From contig JAZKEQ010000011.1 of assembly GCA_040386935.1 (NCBI GenBank), positions 43,402 through 107,401 of the forward strand: a DNA stretch of 64,000 bases, written 5' to 3'. The notes beneath the pieces were generated by a model that was given only the letters and a program-made list of their open reading frames with translations, was not told the DNA's origin and searched no databases. Positions 8,914 through 18,300 of this stretch are shown piece by piece; the stretch's first letter is position 1, and the number at the start of each line of letters is the position of its first letter. A program made the position numbers and the translations under genes. The stretch comes from JABMMZ01 sp040386935 (GTDB lineage Bacteria; Bacteroidota; Bacteroidia; NS11-12g; UBA955).

Positions 8914-10194
8914 ATGATAAAAAACCTTCTGTCACTTTTGGTATTTTTTGTGTCGGTAACGTTGCTGAAAGCAGCAGTAGTACCGGTTGAATATGTAAAC
9001 AAACAATACGAAGCCGATATCAAAACAGTGATTCTGACACAGTACAACAGCTTTGAACGCTTTCCGGCCATTGATTTGAACAGCAGTCAGCAGTTAGAGC
9101 TTCAGTTTGATGAGATGAAACCTGAAAATGATAATTATCAGTTTACTATTATCCATTGCTCAGCAAATTGGGAACTGTCAAACCTCAGACCCAATGAATA
9201 CATTACCGGTAATTTTTTTGAGAATATTAATGATTACCAGTTTTCTACCACTACATTTCAGGTATACACGCACTACAATATTGTGTTTCCTTCAAGTGAA
9301 ATGAAGCCCAAACTCAGCGGTAATTATATTTTAAAAGTATATAGAAATTACGATGACAAGGATATCGTGCTCACTCAACGCTTTATGGTTGTTGACGATA
9401 AGTTTATTGTACACGGAACTGCTAACAGCGCCACTATGCCATCATTGAGAAATACGAATCACGAAATTGACTTTACAGTTGATTTGGGTGATAATATTGT
9501 TCCCAATCCATTAATTGATGTCAAAACAACCATATTGCAAAATCTGCGCTGGGATAATGCCATCATGGATTTAAAGCCACGTTTTATCAATGGCAAAATA
9601 CTCGATTATAATTATGAAGAAGGCAATCTTTTTGAGGCTGGTAATGAGTTCCGATATTTCGATATCAGAAGTTTACGTTTTCTAAGTTTTAATGTCAGAA
9701 GAAAATACATTGAAGCCAATGCCAAACATGTGGTGCTGAATATAGACAATACACGTATGAGTATGCCTTATTTGCAAACAATTGACTTTAACGGAAAACG
9801 CGTTATTGATAATCGCGATGGCAATCTTAAAGGCGATATTGAAGGCGATTATTGTGATGTGCATTTTACTTTTGTGAGCGACAAACTGGATAAAGATCTT
9901 TATATATTCGGAGAATTAAGTGATTGGCAGATGAGATCGGAATTCAAACTCGAATGGAATGAAAACTTTAATCAGTATGAGGCCATTGTGAGATTAAAAC
10001 AAGCCTATTACAATTATTACATTGTTACCCCAAAGGCCGATGACCCTTCAAAAGTTGACCTTTTATATACTGAAGGTAATCACTCCAATACCGAAAACGA
10101 TTATTACATCATGACTTACAACAAGAATCCTTTTATGCAATACGATGAATTGCTAGGAACATTCCATTGTAATTCACGTTTGATTAATCGTTAA
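8914..10194 (+). CDS. DUF5103 protein, type IX secretion Plug-like
   Basis: A 426-residue protein with an N-terminal signal sequence (about residues 1-20). It matches what I recall of DUF5103: an early LTQYNSFERFPAIDL, IIHCSANWELSNLRPNEY, the ENINDYQFS block, and a C-terminal immunoglobulin-like region with FGELSDW. Members of this family have been described as the T9SS Plug, which seals the SprA/Sov translocon when it is not engaged with PorV and cargo. The gene immediately precedes porX, which supports a T9SS role. Confidence in the DUF5103 family is high; Plug function here is inferred. Confidence 0.85.
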   Translation: MIKNLLSLLVFFVSVTLLKAAVVPVEYVNKQYEADIKTVILTQYNSFERFPAIDLNSSQQLELQFDEMKPENDNYQFTIIHCSANWELSNLRPNEYITGNFFENINDYQFSTTTFQVYTHYNIVFPSSEMKPKLSGNYILKVYRNYDDKDIVLTQRFMVVDDKFIVHGTANSATMPSLRNTNHEIDFTVDLGDNIVPNPLIDVKTTILQNLRWDNAIMDLKPRFINGKILDYNYEEGNLFEAGNEFRYFDIRSLRFLSFNVRRKYIEANAKHVVLNIDNTRMSMPYLQTIDFNGKRVIDNRDGNLKGDIEGDYCDVHFTFVSDKLDKDLYIFGELSDWQMRSEFKLEWNENFNQYEAIVRLKQAYYNYYIVTPKADDPSKVDLLYTEGNHSNTENDYYIMTYNKNPFMQYDELLGTFHCNSRLINR

Positions 10195-10288
10195 TTTCTG
10201 AGGCTTGGTAGTGACCCGGCTGAGGAAAACTTTAAATTGATTAATATCGCTGTAAGAAAAATACTATTCCAAATAATATCCATAATTC

Positions 10289-11845
10289 ATGAATGATAAA
10301 ACCAAAATACTCTGGGCAGATGACGAGATAGACTTGTTGAAGCCCCATATTCTTTTCCTTGAACAAAAAGGGTACGAACTGGTAACTGTTAACAATGGTA
10401 ATGCTGCTGTTGCTAAAACCATTTCAGAAAAACCTGATTTGGTGTTTTTGGACGAGAACATGCCGGGTATCAGCGGACTTGAAACATTGAGACAAATCAA
10501 AGCTATTAATCCCGATGTGAAAGTTGTGATGATTACCAAAAGCGAAGAGGAGTATATCATGGATGATGCCATCGGTTCTCAGATAGCCGATTATCTGATA
10601 AAACCGGTAAACCCAAATCAGATATTACATTCTATTAAAAAGCTCATTGATAAATCGCGACTGGTAACTGAAAAAACCACACAAAACTATCAACAGGATT
10701 TCAGAAATATCAGCATGATGTTGATGGATAAGCTGAGTTTGGATGAATGGAAAGACGCCTATAACAAAATCATTTATTGGGAAATGGAATTGGAAAAAAG
10801 TACCGATAAAAGTATGGGTGAAGTATTCGAAAATCAAAAGAAAGAAGCCAATCACAACTTTTGTAAATTTGTTACTCAAAACTACATCAATTATTTACAG
10901 CCTACAGGCGATAACGGTCCTGTGATGAGCCATAATCTGATTCGCAGAAAAGTAGTGCCATTGTTGTCTGAAAAAGTGCCAACGTTTTTTATTTTGATTG
11001 ATAACCTGCGTCTCGACCAATGGCGTACACTTGCTCCAATCATTAAAGAGAAATTTAAAATTGATGAGGAAGACCAATACCTCACCATATTGCCTACTAC
11101 AACACAGTATTGCCGCAATGCCATCTTCAGCGGATTATTGCCGAGTGAAATAGAAAAGCGCTTTCCTGATAAATGGAGCAACGATGAAGATGAAGGTGGT
11201 AAAAATAATTTTGAAGAGGATTTCTTAAAAGATCTGATGGGGCGCTTACGTATCACAGGTAAAACTAGTTATACCAAAATTACTAATCTTGATGCCGGAA
11301 AAAATCTGGTTGACAATATTCCCAATATGTTCCAAAATCAATTAAATGTAATTGTTTACAATTTTGTTGATGCACTGAGTCATGCACGAACAGAAGTAAG
11401 TGTTGTGAGAGAATTGGCTGAAGATGAAGCAGCCTACCGTTCGGTTACCGAAAGCTGGTTCAAACATTCACCGCTGTGGGAAGCCATGGAGCTAATCGCT
11501 GAAAAGAAAGTGAAAGTAGTGATTACAACCGACCACGGTTCAATACGCGTTAAAAAACCCGTAAAGGTTGTCGGTGATAAAAATACCAATACCAATTTGC
11601 GATACAAACAAGGCAAGAGCTTGAATTATGATGCAAAAGAAGTATTTGAAATCAAAAAACCTGAAACAGCGTATTTGCCAAAAGTTAATATGAGTCAGGC
11701 ATATATAGTGTGTAAGGAAGACGACTTTTTTGCCTATCCCAATAATTACAATTACTACGTCAATTATTACACCAATACTTTCCAGCATGGGGGTATATCG
11801 CTCGAGGAGATGATGGTGCCTTTCATTGTATTAGAAAATAGATAA
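10289..11845 (+). CDS. porX: PorX: response regulator with PglZ/alkaline-phosphatase-like domain
   Basis: A 518-residue protein. The receiver domain (about 5-120) has the DDE acidic cluster, phospho-acceptor Asp55 in FLDENMPG, and YLIKPVNP. A helical linker (about 125-205) leads into a PglZ-type alkaline phosphatase superfamily domain (about 210-515). Its metal-ligand candidates are Asp in LIDNLRLDQW, Thr in PTTTQYCR, the Asp/His pair in TTDHGS, and His in FQHGG. Domain order and length match PorX, the regulator of type IX secretion that partners with the kinase PorY and acts as a zinc-dependent phosphodiesterase. No PorY is visible in the window. The MazG-like gene starts 3 nt downstream. 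Confidence 0.92.
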   Translation: MNDKTKILWADDEIDLLKPHILFLEQKGYELVTVNNGNAAVAKTISEKPDLVFLDENMPGISGLETLRQIKAINPDVKVVMITKSEEEYIMDDAIGSQIADYLIKPVNPNQILHSIKKLIDKSRLVTEKTTQNYQQDFRNISMMLMDKLSLDEWKDAYNKIIYWEMELEKSTDKSMGEVFENQKKEANHNFCKFVTQNYINYLQPTGDNGPVMSHNLIRRKVVPLLSEKVPTFFILIDNLRLDQWRTLAPIIKEKFKIDEEDQYLTILPTTTQYCRNAIFSGLLPSEIEKRFPDKWSNDEDEGGKNNFEEDFLKDLMGRLRITGKTSYTKITNLDAGKNLVDNIPNMFQNQLNVIVYNFVDALSHARTEVSVVRELAEDEAAYRSVTESWFKHSPLWEAMELIAEKKVKVVITTDHGSIRVKKPVKVVGDKNTNTNLRYKQGKSLNYDAKEVFEIKKPETAYLPKVNMSQAYIVCKEDDFFAYPNNYNYYVNYYTNTFQHGGISLEEMMVPFIVLENR

Positions 11846-11848
11846 ATT

Positions 11849-12175
11849 ATGACCATTGAAGAAGCACAACGCCAGGTTGATGAATGGATAAAAACCATTG
11901 GGGTGCGCTATTTCAACGAACTTACCAATACCGCTATTTTAATGGAAGAGGTAGGAGAGTTGGCGCGTGTAATGGCACGTCAATACGGTGAACAATCTTT
12001 TAAGGAAAGCGATAAAAAAGTAAACCTAGAAGAAGAAATGGCCGATGTGTTATGGGTATTGATTTGCCTGGCCAATCAAACCGGTGTTGACCTTACAAAA
12101 GCATTGCAGGCTTCAATGGATAAGAAGACCAAGCGTGATTCTACTCGTCACAAAGAGAATGAAAAACTGAAATAA
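11849..12175 (+). CDS. MazG-like nucleotide pyrophosphohydrolase
   Basis: A 108-residue all-alpha protein with the MazG/dUTPase-like metal site: EEVGELARVMAR (EExxE, near residue 30) and EEEMADVLW (ExxD, near 62). Such enzymes hydrolyse (d)NTPs or damaged nucleotides to monophosphates and pyrophosphate. The Arg/Lys-rich tail (DKKTKRDSTRHKEN) is charged and probably flexible. The gene is 3 nt behind porX, so it is probably cotranscribed; a functional link to nucleotide signalling by PorX is only a guess. The exact substrate is not determinable. Confidence 0.88.
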   Translation: MTIEEAQRQVDEWIKTIGVRYFNELTNTAILMEEVGELARVMARQYGEQSFKESDKKVNLEEEMADVLWVLICLANQTGVDLTKALQASMDKKTKRDSTRHKENEKLK

Positions 12176-12289
12176 TTAAAACAGTTATTCTATTTTGGTG
12201 AATTAGTCAGAACCATTGATTACATCATTTAAGTAATTTACATTTTCATTTTGGACTTTAGTGGTGTATACAGATATTTGTACACCTAT

Positions 12290-12763
12290 ATGAGTCATGA
12301 TATTCAGTTTGTATTAGCCACACCTAATGATATTCCGATTTTAATCGATTACAGAATACGATTTTTAAGTGAACATTTCGGTCCACAGAATGATGATGTT
12401 GTAACGGCATTCAAGCAGGCTATGCAAAAGTATTTTGAAGTTGCTTTAATAAGCAAAGACTACATATGCTGGTATGCTGTTTCAGGTGATGTTGTAGCCG
12501 GAATAGGCGGACTTGTTATCAGATTAAGACCGGGTAATTTTATCAATGTTGAAGGCAAAGAAGCGTATATCATGAGCATGTATACATTGCCGGAGTATAG
12601 GCGTCAGGGTATTGCTGCAGGTATTGCGCAACGCCTAATAAATTCTGCTTCAGAACTTGGAGTTAAAGTATTCGAATTGCACGCAACAGAAGAAGGAGAA
12701 CCTGTTTATATCAAAGAGGGTTTTAAAAAACATCACGAACCTACCTATCGAAAATATCTTTAA
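12290..12763 (+). CDS. GNAT-family N-acetyltransferase
   Basis: 157 residues from the ATG at 12290; an upstream in-frame TTG at 12251 would add an unconserved-looking extension. GNAT motif A is visible as SMYTLPEYRRQGIAAGIAQRL (about residues 99-119) with the Q/R-x-x-G-x-A acetyl-CoA loop. The late LHATEEGEPVYIKEGF is the usual motif B region. It acetylates an unknown primary amine. It is the first of three acetyltransferase genes in a row, but its fold resembles the single-domain, non-RimJ type, unlike the next two. Confidence 0.85.
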   Translation: MSHDIQFVLATPNDIPILIDYRIRFLSEHFGPQNDDVVTAFKQAMQKYFEVALISKDYICWYAVSGDVVAGIGGLVIRLRPGNFINVEGKEAYIMSMYTLPEYRRQGIAAGIAQRLINSASELGVKVFELHATEEGEPVYIKEGFKKHHEPTYRKYL

Positions 12764-12787
12764 AAATGATATTCGGTAGATAATATT

Positions 12788-12795
12788 TATGTTTG
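12788..12795 (+). promoter_or_regulatory. -7 box TATGTTTG before the second GNAT gene
   Basis: Exact TAnnTTTG ending 6 nt before the ATG at 12802, which suggests that this gene has its own promoter and a very short leader. Confidence 0.45.
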
Positions 12796-12801
12796 TAATC
12801 C

Positions 12802-13353
12802 ATGCAATTTGAAACCTTTGATATCGGTCGCGTTATTCTACGCTTGTTAACACCTGAACATTATAAATATATTTTCAGTCATTATACAAATGATGAATTG
12901 AAAGGATTTCTTGGTGTGTCATCTGATGAAGCCTTGCAAATTGAAAGAAACAAATCGGATAAAGGCTTTACCGCTTACAATAGAAGTATGCGCTTGTTTC
13001 AGGTAATTGATAAAGTGAGTGGTAGAGTAATAGGCGCCTGTGGATTGCATAACTGGTATGCCGACCATCGCAGGTCAGAAATAGGTTACCATATGATGGA
13101 TGAAAGTTTCAAAAACAAGGGCATTATGTCTGAAGTATTGGCGTTCGTTGTAAACTATGGATTTACAGTCATGCATCTGCATAGAATAGAAGCACTTATT
13201 GGAACACAAAATATGCCATCACAAAAGCTGGTCAAAAAACTGAATTTTAAACAAGAAGGACTTTTAAAGGAACATTATTTTGTAAACAGTCGCTTCGAAG
13301 ACTCCATGGTATTTGCATTGTTGAAAAGTGAATATAGTATCAACAATGAATAG
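12802..13353 (+). CDS. RimJ/RimL-like GNAT N-acetyltransferase
   Basis: A 183-residue protein of the ribosomal-protein-acetyltransferase-like branch. The visible series is ILRLLTPEHY at the N terminus, GACGLHNWYADHRRSEIGY in the middle, and HRIEALIGTQNMPSQKLVKKLNF with QEGLLKEHY near the end. In this branch the substrate is an N-terminal amine of a protein or a small molecule. Its last 8 bp overlap the start of the next GNAT gene (ATGAATAG), so the two are translationally coupled. Substrate unknown. Confidence 0.88.
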   Translation: MQFETFDIGRVILRLLTPEHYKYIFSHYTNDELKGFLGVSSDEALQIERNKSDKGFTAYNRSMRLFQVIDKVSGRVIGACGLHNWYADHRRSEIGYHMMDESFKNKGIMSEVLAFVVNYGFTVMHLHRIEALIGTQNMPSQKLVKKLNFKQEGLLKEHYFVNSRFEDSMVFALLKSEYSINNE

Positions 13354-13894
13354 TTATGCTTTCAATACCCAACGGCTAATAATCAGGCCAGTAGTGATGA
13401 GTGATTTACAAGCGGTGTATGATTTACACGCATTGCCTGAAACAGACTTTTATAATACGGCAGTTACACCCACATCTATGGAAGAAACTGAACCAATATT
13501 GGCCCAATGGGTTATGGAAAGTAATAAGGGTGACAGTAGTAAATTTATTTTTGCTGTGCTGCTCAAGGATGATTCCCGGTTTATTGGTTTAATTGGTATA
13601 ACATTGGGTAAACCTAAATACCGCAATGCAGAAGTGTGGTTTAAGTATCACAGCAAGTATTGGCAGCAAGGTTATGCGACAGAGGCTTTAAAAGCAATCA
13701 TTCAATTTGGATTTCAAGAATTGAAGTTGCATCGCATAGAAGCCGGTTGTGCCACTGATAATATTGGTTCATATAAAGTGTTAGAAAAAGCCGGGATGCA
13801 ACGCGAAGCACATACCAGGAAGTTATTGCCATTAAAATCTGGCTGGGCTGATAACTACGGCTATGCAATTTTGGAAAGCGATGTTCAATCATAA
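13346..13894 (+). CDS. RimJ/RimL-like GNAT N-acetyltransferase
   Basis: 182 residues from the ATG at 13346, preferred over an upstream in-frame GTG at 13328 because RLIIRPVVMSD then sits at the expected distance from the N terminus. Motifs include FIGLIGITLG, AEVWFKYHSKYWQQGYATEAL (motif A, acetyl-CoA loop) and HRIEAGCATDNIGSYKVLEKAG. It belongs to the same branch as the preceding gene and overlaps it by 8 bp, suggesting an old tandem duplication with divergence. Substrate unknown. Confidence 0.88.
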   Translation: MNSYAFNTQRLIIRPVVMSDLQAVYDLHALPETDFYNTAVTPTSMEETEPILAQWVMESNKGDSSKFIFAVLLKDDSRFIGLIGITLGKPKYRNAEVWFKYHSKYWQQGYATEALKAIIQFGFQELKLHRIEAGCATDNIGSYKVLEKAGMQREAHTRKLLPLKSGWADNYGYAILESDVQS

Positions 13895-13914
13895 CTTGTT
13901 TGGTTATATTTGTT

Positions 13915-13922
13915 TTCAATTA
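13915..13922 (+). promoter_or_regulatory. -7 box TATATTTG before a membrane-protein gene
   Basis: Exact TAnnTTTG, 13 nt before the ATG at 13936, just after the third GNAT gene. Confidence 0.4.
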
Positions 13923-13935
13923 AACCCTTTAATAA

Positions 13936-14463
13936 ATGACCCCACATTCATTCTTTACCATTGTCCTTAAAATTTTAGGCATCTATTTTTTAATTGAAAT
14001 TTTAAGATCAATATTTGAATTTTCTAAAATTGCCTACTTGGCTTTTGCTGAATATTCAGAATGGGACGAGATTGTTTTTCCAATTCTAATGTTGGCTTTT
14101 TTTCTCCTCCTAGTTTGGTTGTTGTTATTCAGAACAGGGGCAGTTATAGTAAAACTTGGGCTAGCCCAAAATTTTGATGAAGAAAAATTTGAACTCAATA
14201 TCCATCGTTCAAGTGTCATTCAGATAGCACTTATTATTATTGGTGTATTGATTATAAAAGACTATTTACACAACTTTATAGCAATCTTTTATGATTATTT
14301 CTTTGTAAAGCACACATCATACGATGGTGTTTTTTATCAAAAAACTGAAACTAATTTATACGAAGTAGTCTTCCCGGGCTGTATGTTATTCCTTGGTTAT
14401 TATCTCATGCGTCATTCGCGCAATGTGACAAATATGCTAGAGAAGTGGCGGAGAGATAATTAA
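13936..14463 (+). CDS. hypothetical four-helix membrane protein
   Basis: A 175-residue protein I do not recognise. It has four hydrophobic segments, around residues 5-28, 38-62, 92-115 and 140-160. A soluble loop with NFDEEKFELN lies between segments 2 and 3, and the C terminus is basic (RHSRN...EKWRRDN). The fragment is AT-rich like its surroundings. It ends 18 bp from the convergent M3 peptidase gene with no obvious terminator hairpin between. No function is proposed. Confidence 0.6.
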   Translation: MTPHSFFTIVLKILGIYFLIEILRSIFEFSKIAYLAFAEYSEWDEIVFPILMLAFFLLLVWLLLFRTGAVIVKLGLAQNFDEEKFELNIHRSSVIQIALIIIGVLIIKDYLHNFIAIFYDYFFVKHTSYDGVFYQKTETNLYEVVFPGCMLFLGYYLMRHSRNVTNMLEKWRRDN

Positions 14464-14481
14464 TAAAATCAGTAGGAATGA

Positions 14482-16188
14482 TTAATTTTTCTTTAACTTT
14501 TCTAGTTCACTCCATACAAAATCAAATAATTCGCCAACATACTCAGGGGTAAAGTTAAAGGCAATGTTACCGGCCTTATATAATTCAGGAATGCTGCGGG
14601 TGTAACCCAGGCTCAACATATTTTTATAGGCATCGAGACCGTCTTTTTTATTGAGGAGTACATTACGCCATACGGCTATAGCACCCAATTGGGCAAAACC
14701 ATATTCTATGTAGTAAAAAGGCACTTCGTATAGGTGCAATTGTTTTTGCCAGCTATTGGCAAAGTATTGTTCATACCCACTGTAGTCAGTCAATCCTGTT
14801 TCAAAGTGTTTGGCAATCTCTATCCAGGCTTCTGTTCGTTGTTCTGTCGTGTGGGTAGGGTTGGTGTACAGCCAGTGTTGGTATGCGTCAATTACAGCTA
14901 TCCAGGGCAGTGTAGAGATGACGCCTTCCAGTTGTTCAATCTTAGCGCGTTTCAATTCATCGGGATTTGTTAAAAAGGCATCCCAGCCTTCCATGCTGAT
15001 GAGTTCCATGGCCATACTCGCCACTTCGGCTACTTCCATGGGCACATTTTTAAATGCATTCAATTTCAGATGGTCGCTTAAGAAAGCGTGCATCGCATGA
15101 CCGGATTCGTGAACCATTGTTTCTACATCGCGCAAGCTGCCGGCAGCATTCATAAAGATAAAAGGGATACCGCTTTCAGCTAATGGGTAATTGTAACCAC
15201 CCGGTGCTTTACCCAGGCGACTTTCTAAATCCAGAAAACCTTTATCAGCCATTATTTGCAAATTAGCAGCAAACTGTGGATCTACTTTTTCTAAACACTG
15301 TATACTTTTTTCCAAAAGATCTTTACCATCTGTAAAAGGTTTAAGCGGTTTGCGATTCTCAGGGTCAACCGCCATGTCGTATGGTTTCAAAGTATCCAGT
15401 TGCAATTGTAATTTGCGGTCGGTATCCAGTTGTTTACAAAGTGGCACCACCTTTTGTGCAATGGCATCGTGGAAATTATAACAGTCTTGTACAGAATAAT
15501 CAAAACGCCCCAAAGCCTGATGCATATAGTCTCTGAAATTGTTAAAGCCTGTATTAGTAGCCACTTTATGGCGCAGGGCAATCAGTTCATTAAAGAGCTG
15601 GTCGAGTTCTTCGCGTTTCGAGTAGCGTTCTGTATTAATGGTTTCATAAGCCATTTTACGGGTATCGCGGTTGGGTTCTTTTAGATAGTTTGAAGCTTGT
15701 TGGAGAGTCAATGTTTTGCCATCAATTTCAACAGCCATGCTACCGGTAATAGTGCCGTATTTTTGTGCAAGTGTTTGCAATTCGGCCTGCAAGGGTATGT
15801 TTTCTTCACGGTACAGGTCGAGTGCATTTTTGACAGAGCGGAAATAAATAAAGTAAGCAGAATCTTTATTCAAGCCCTCAATATAAAGCGACTCGTTGAT
15901 TTTTTGATTCAGTCGGTCTTCGTAAGGCGCAATATTGGGTTGTATTTGTGTAACAAAATTGAGGTATTGGGTTTCAATGTCCTTGTTGGTCGTGTCGCAG
16001 GTCATTTTGATATACTTCCATGCCAGGTCTTCACTCACAGCTGATTCCAGTTCGCTGAGTTGCAGCAGGAATTGTTCAAATTCAGTAGCAGAGCCGATGG
16101 TTATATTCACTAATTGTTCGTAAAAGGGCTTTACATCATCCCATGTATTAATGCTGAGATCAGCAGGTAAAAAACTTCTTTTTTTCAT
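14482..16188 (-). CDS. M3 family oligoendopeptidase (PepF-like)
   Basis: A 568-residue cytosolic zinc metallopeptidase. The catalytic motif is HESGH at residues 360-364 (VHESGHAMHAF), with the third ligand expected in the downstream E-V-A-E-V-A-S-M-A-M-E-L helix. The N-terminal helical lobe and the length fit the PepF/oligoendopeptidase branch of the thimet family, which cleaves short peptides. No signal peptide is visible. It is transcribed alone, with a -7 box 16 nt upstream. Confidence 0.92.
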   Translation of the reverse strand: MKKRSFLPADLSINTWDDVKPFYEQLVNITIGSATEFEQFLLQLSELESAVSEDLAWKYIKMTCDTTNKDIETQYLNFVTQIQPNIAPYEDRLNQKINESLYIEGLNKDSAYFIYFRSVKNALDLYREENIPLQAELQTLAQKYGTITGSMAVEIDGKTLTLQQASNYLKEPNRDTRKMAYETINTERYSKREELDQLFNELIALRHKVATNTGFNNFRDYMHQALGRFDYSVQDCYNFHDAIAQKVVPLCKQLDTDRKLQLQLDTLKPYDMAVDPENRKPLKPFTDGKDLLEKSIQCLEKVDPQFAANLQIMADKGFLDLESRLGKAPGGYNYPLAESGIPFIFMNAAGSLRDVETMVHESGHAMHAFLSDHLKLNAFKNVPMEVAEVASMAMELISMEGWDAFLTNPDELKRAKIEQLEGVISTLPWIAVIDAYQHWLYTNPTHTTEQRTEAWIEIAKHFETGLTDYSGYEQYFANSWQKQLHLYEVPFYYIEYGFAQLGAIAVWRNVLLNKKDGLDAYKNMLSLGYTRSIPELYKAGNIAFNFTPEYVGELFDFVWSELEKLKKN

Positions 16189-16204
16189 AACGGATATCGA
16201 AGTT

Positions 16205-16212
16205 CAAACTTA
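16205..16212 (-). promoter_or_regulatory. -7 box TAAGTTTG of the M3 peptidase
   Basis: On the minus strand the sequence reads TAAGTTTG, an exact TAnnTTTG, 16 nt before the ATG ending at 16188. Confidence 0.45.
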
Positions 16213-16295
16213 CTGAAAATGTAGGGAGGAAAAAAGGAGGGGAAGTAATTTTGTGCTTAATTTAGAAAGTATATGTTGACTTTCGGTCATTTGTT

Positions 16296-16763
16296 TTATA
16301 AGGCTTTATCCTTCCTAAATATATAAAACACCAGGTAAATAATATTTATTGTAAATATAATAAAAATGAATCTGAAAAAATGATTGCCAATGCCCATGTA
16401 TGATAGAGGGTAGTCGTAAATAGGTAGGATGGTTTTCCAAATATCTGCAGTTATTAACAGATTTTGAATTGCCGGAACATAAATATATAAAGGAATAACA
16501 AGAAAGCAAATATCCTTTATAATTTTAAGATTGGAAATTACCAGATTGTTTTTAAAATGGGTAAAAGAAAAAAAAGCCAATAAACAAAAATAGAATACAA
16601 TCATCAAGCGGAATTGCAGGGACGATAATACAATGGCAATAATAGGATGTTCTATACTTGTACCAATATAATAACCTTTAAAAAAACCATCTGTTGGTGT
16701 AAAAGTTATTCCAATTAAAATCAGTCCAAGAAGAAGGTAGGAATAAGTGAGAGTCTTGTACAT
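16296..16763 (-). CDS. hypothetical four-helix membrane protein
   Basis: A 155-residue very hydrophobic protein with helices near residues 8-25, 48-68, 82-105 and 130-150 and few charged residues outside the ends. I recognise no family. Base composition is notably AT-rich. It lies 11 bp downstream of a small exported-protein gene on the same strand, so the two may form an operon. No function proposed. Confidence 0.55.
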   Translation of the reverse strand: MYKTLTYSYLLLGLILIGITFTPTDGFFKGYYIGTSIEHPIIAIVLSSLQFRLMIVFYFCLLAFFSFTHFKNNLVISNLKIIKDICFLVIPLYIYVPAIQNLLITADIWKTILPIYDYPLSYMGIGNHFFRFIFIIFTINIIYLVFYIFRKDKAL

Positions 16764-16774
16764 AGAGTTATCAA

Positions 16775-17284
16775 TTAGTATAGATTGTAAGATAATCCAA
16801 GCTTAAGACAGATTTCACTCCTTTGAAGAATAAATGTTTCAGAATTAATTAGAGGGATGTCGTATCCATATGAGGCATACATGTTTAAACCCCATTGAGA
16901 GTCTCTGATTGGTTGAAATTTAAACATGATTCCAACTTCAGGTTTTAACAGAAAAGCTGATTGATGAGCATTGGTGTAAACAACAGGCGATAGTGCCAGA
17001 TATGGCATAGGGAATCGAAAGCGACCAATACCATGAAAAAATTTAACACTATATGCCTCACCATTATTTCTGTAATTGTCGTAACGCAGGCCAAAACCTT
17101 TGTAAGTGGTATTGGTACATGTACTATTGTAATTCTCATACATCAAATCAAAACTGTTGTAAATGGTATGACCATATCTGTAGCTACTGCCACCATAAAC
17201 AGATATCTCCTTGAGATGGTCACTGTAAGAAGCAGTTCCAATTAATGGTGTAAATGCTAATATGAAAATAGAAATCCTTTTCAC
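16775..17284 (-). CDS. hypothetical small exported beta-rich protein
   Basis: 169 residues with a signal peptide (about 1-19, ending GTAS). The rest alternates aromatic and polar residues (SVYGGSSYRYGHTIYNSFD, KFFHGIGRFRFPMPYL) and ends LGLSYNLY, a pattern that fits a small outer-membrane beta-barrel or an OM-associated beta protein. I recognise no named family. It lies directly upstream of a membrane-protein gene on the same strand. Confidence 0.55.
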   Translation of the reverse strand: MKRISIFILAFTPLIGTASYSDHLKEISVYGGSSYRYGHTIYNSFDLMYENYNSTCTNTTYKGFGLRYDNYRNNGEAYSVKFFHGIGRFRFPMPYLALSPVVYTNAHQSAFLLKPEVGIMFKFQPIRDSQWGLNMYASYGYDIPLINSETFILQRSEICLKLGLSYNLY

Positions 17285-17436
17285 TTAATAATGATCCTGT
17301 TTTAACAAATATACTCTTTTTTAGGAATTTGGAAATGGGGGGTAATATTAAACCCACCTTTGATTGCTATAACTGCAGTGCCAGGTTGAATCTTTTTATT
17401 GAAACGTAGTTACTATAATCACATATAACACTTATT

Positions 17437-18279
17437 CTAATACCTGTTCAAAAGGACTAGCTGTTTTTGCTTGCTATCTAAAAATACTTGAATAGATATG
17501 GTAAATTTCATGTCAGGGTTCATATAATCAAAATGAATAGTTTTTAGGTGTCGTTCTAATCTTTTTCGCAAGTTTCTATATGGATAATAGCCTGCTTTCA
17601 TTTTTGGTTTTTTTGTTTTGCTTTTAATTTTAATTAGATATCCGGATTTATTGAAATTTAATATATACTGATCAAAATGCAGTATAGTATCATTATAAGC
17701 CCATGGAGTTTCAGTAGTAAGAAAACTAAAAATACTATCTTGTGCATGTTTTAATATCATCGTCTGTCTATATGCAGGAGATACTGTGTCATACCATTGA
17801 ATATTTGATTTTAATTTAGTTGTTGTAACTTTTCCATTAACAAAGTCAAATATTTGAGTATTCTCAGTAATTGGACTGTAACTAATATAAGGTCTTTTAA
17901 GTTGGTTGCCAGTAAAAATAGTTATATCACCGGTAAACCATGAGGCAAATACTGTATCAGTGCCAAACATTTTTTTTAAATCTCCTGGAGATGTATGACC
18001 ACAATCATAATTACAAGGGGAAATATGACGAAGAAAAAGACTATCATTTTTTAATTCCCATGTGGCGACATAGCCTTTCCAACAATCAGTAGAGCTGCAA
18101 CCTCCAGATAATCCGGGGATTGATTTATTTCCTTTTTGCGCTAAATAATTTTCTAGCGGAGCACCATTAATTGAGTAAGTTTGTTTGTTGTAAATTAGCA
18201 AATCAGGCAATTGTCCAGTGCCGAATACTGATATACTTGTAAGTAATAAAATTGTGATTAATATTTGTCTTAAATTCAT
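17437..18279 (-). CDS. hypothetical exported protein
   Basis: A 280-residue protein with a signal peptide (about 1-21, ILITILLLTSISVFG). Four cysteines are prominent in GGCSSTDCWKGY and CNYDCGH (about residues 60-105), compatible with two disulfides. The C-terminal third is basic, with a KIKSKTKKPKMK stretch near residue 220. I recognise no family. It is flanked by a LEA-like gene 21 bp upstream on the same strand, so it may be read from that promoter. Confidence 0.55.
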   Translation of the reverse strand: MNLRQILITILLLTSISVFGTGQLPDLLIYNKQTYSINGAPLENYLAQKGNKSIPGLSGGCSSTDCWKGYVATWELKNDSLFLRHISPCNYDCGHTSPGDLKKMFGTDTVFASWFTGDITIFTGNQLKRPYISYSPITENTQIFDFVNGKVTTTKLKSNIQWYDTVSPAYRQTMILKHAQDSIFSFLTTETPWAYNDTILHFDQYILNFNKSGYLIKIKSKTKKPKMKAGYYPYRNLRKRLERHLKTIHFDYMNPDMKFTISIQVFLDSKQKQLVLLNRY

Positions 18280-18300
18280 TTTTGATTTACCTGATTACCC

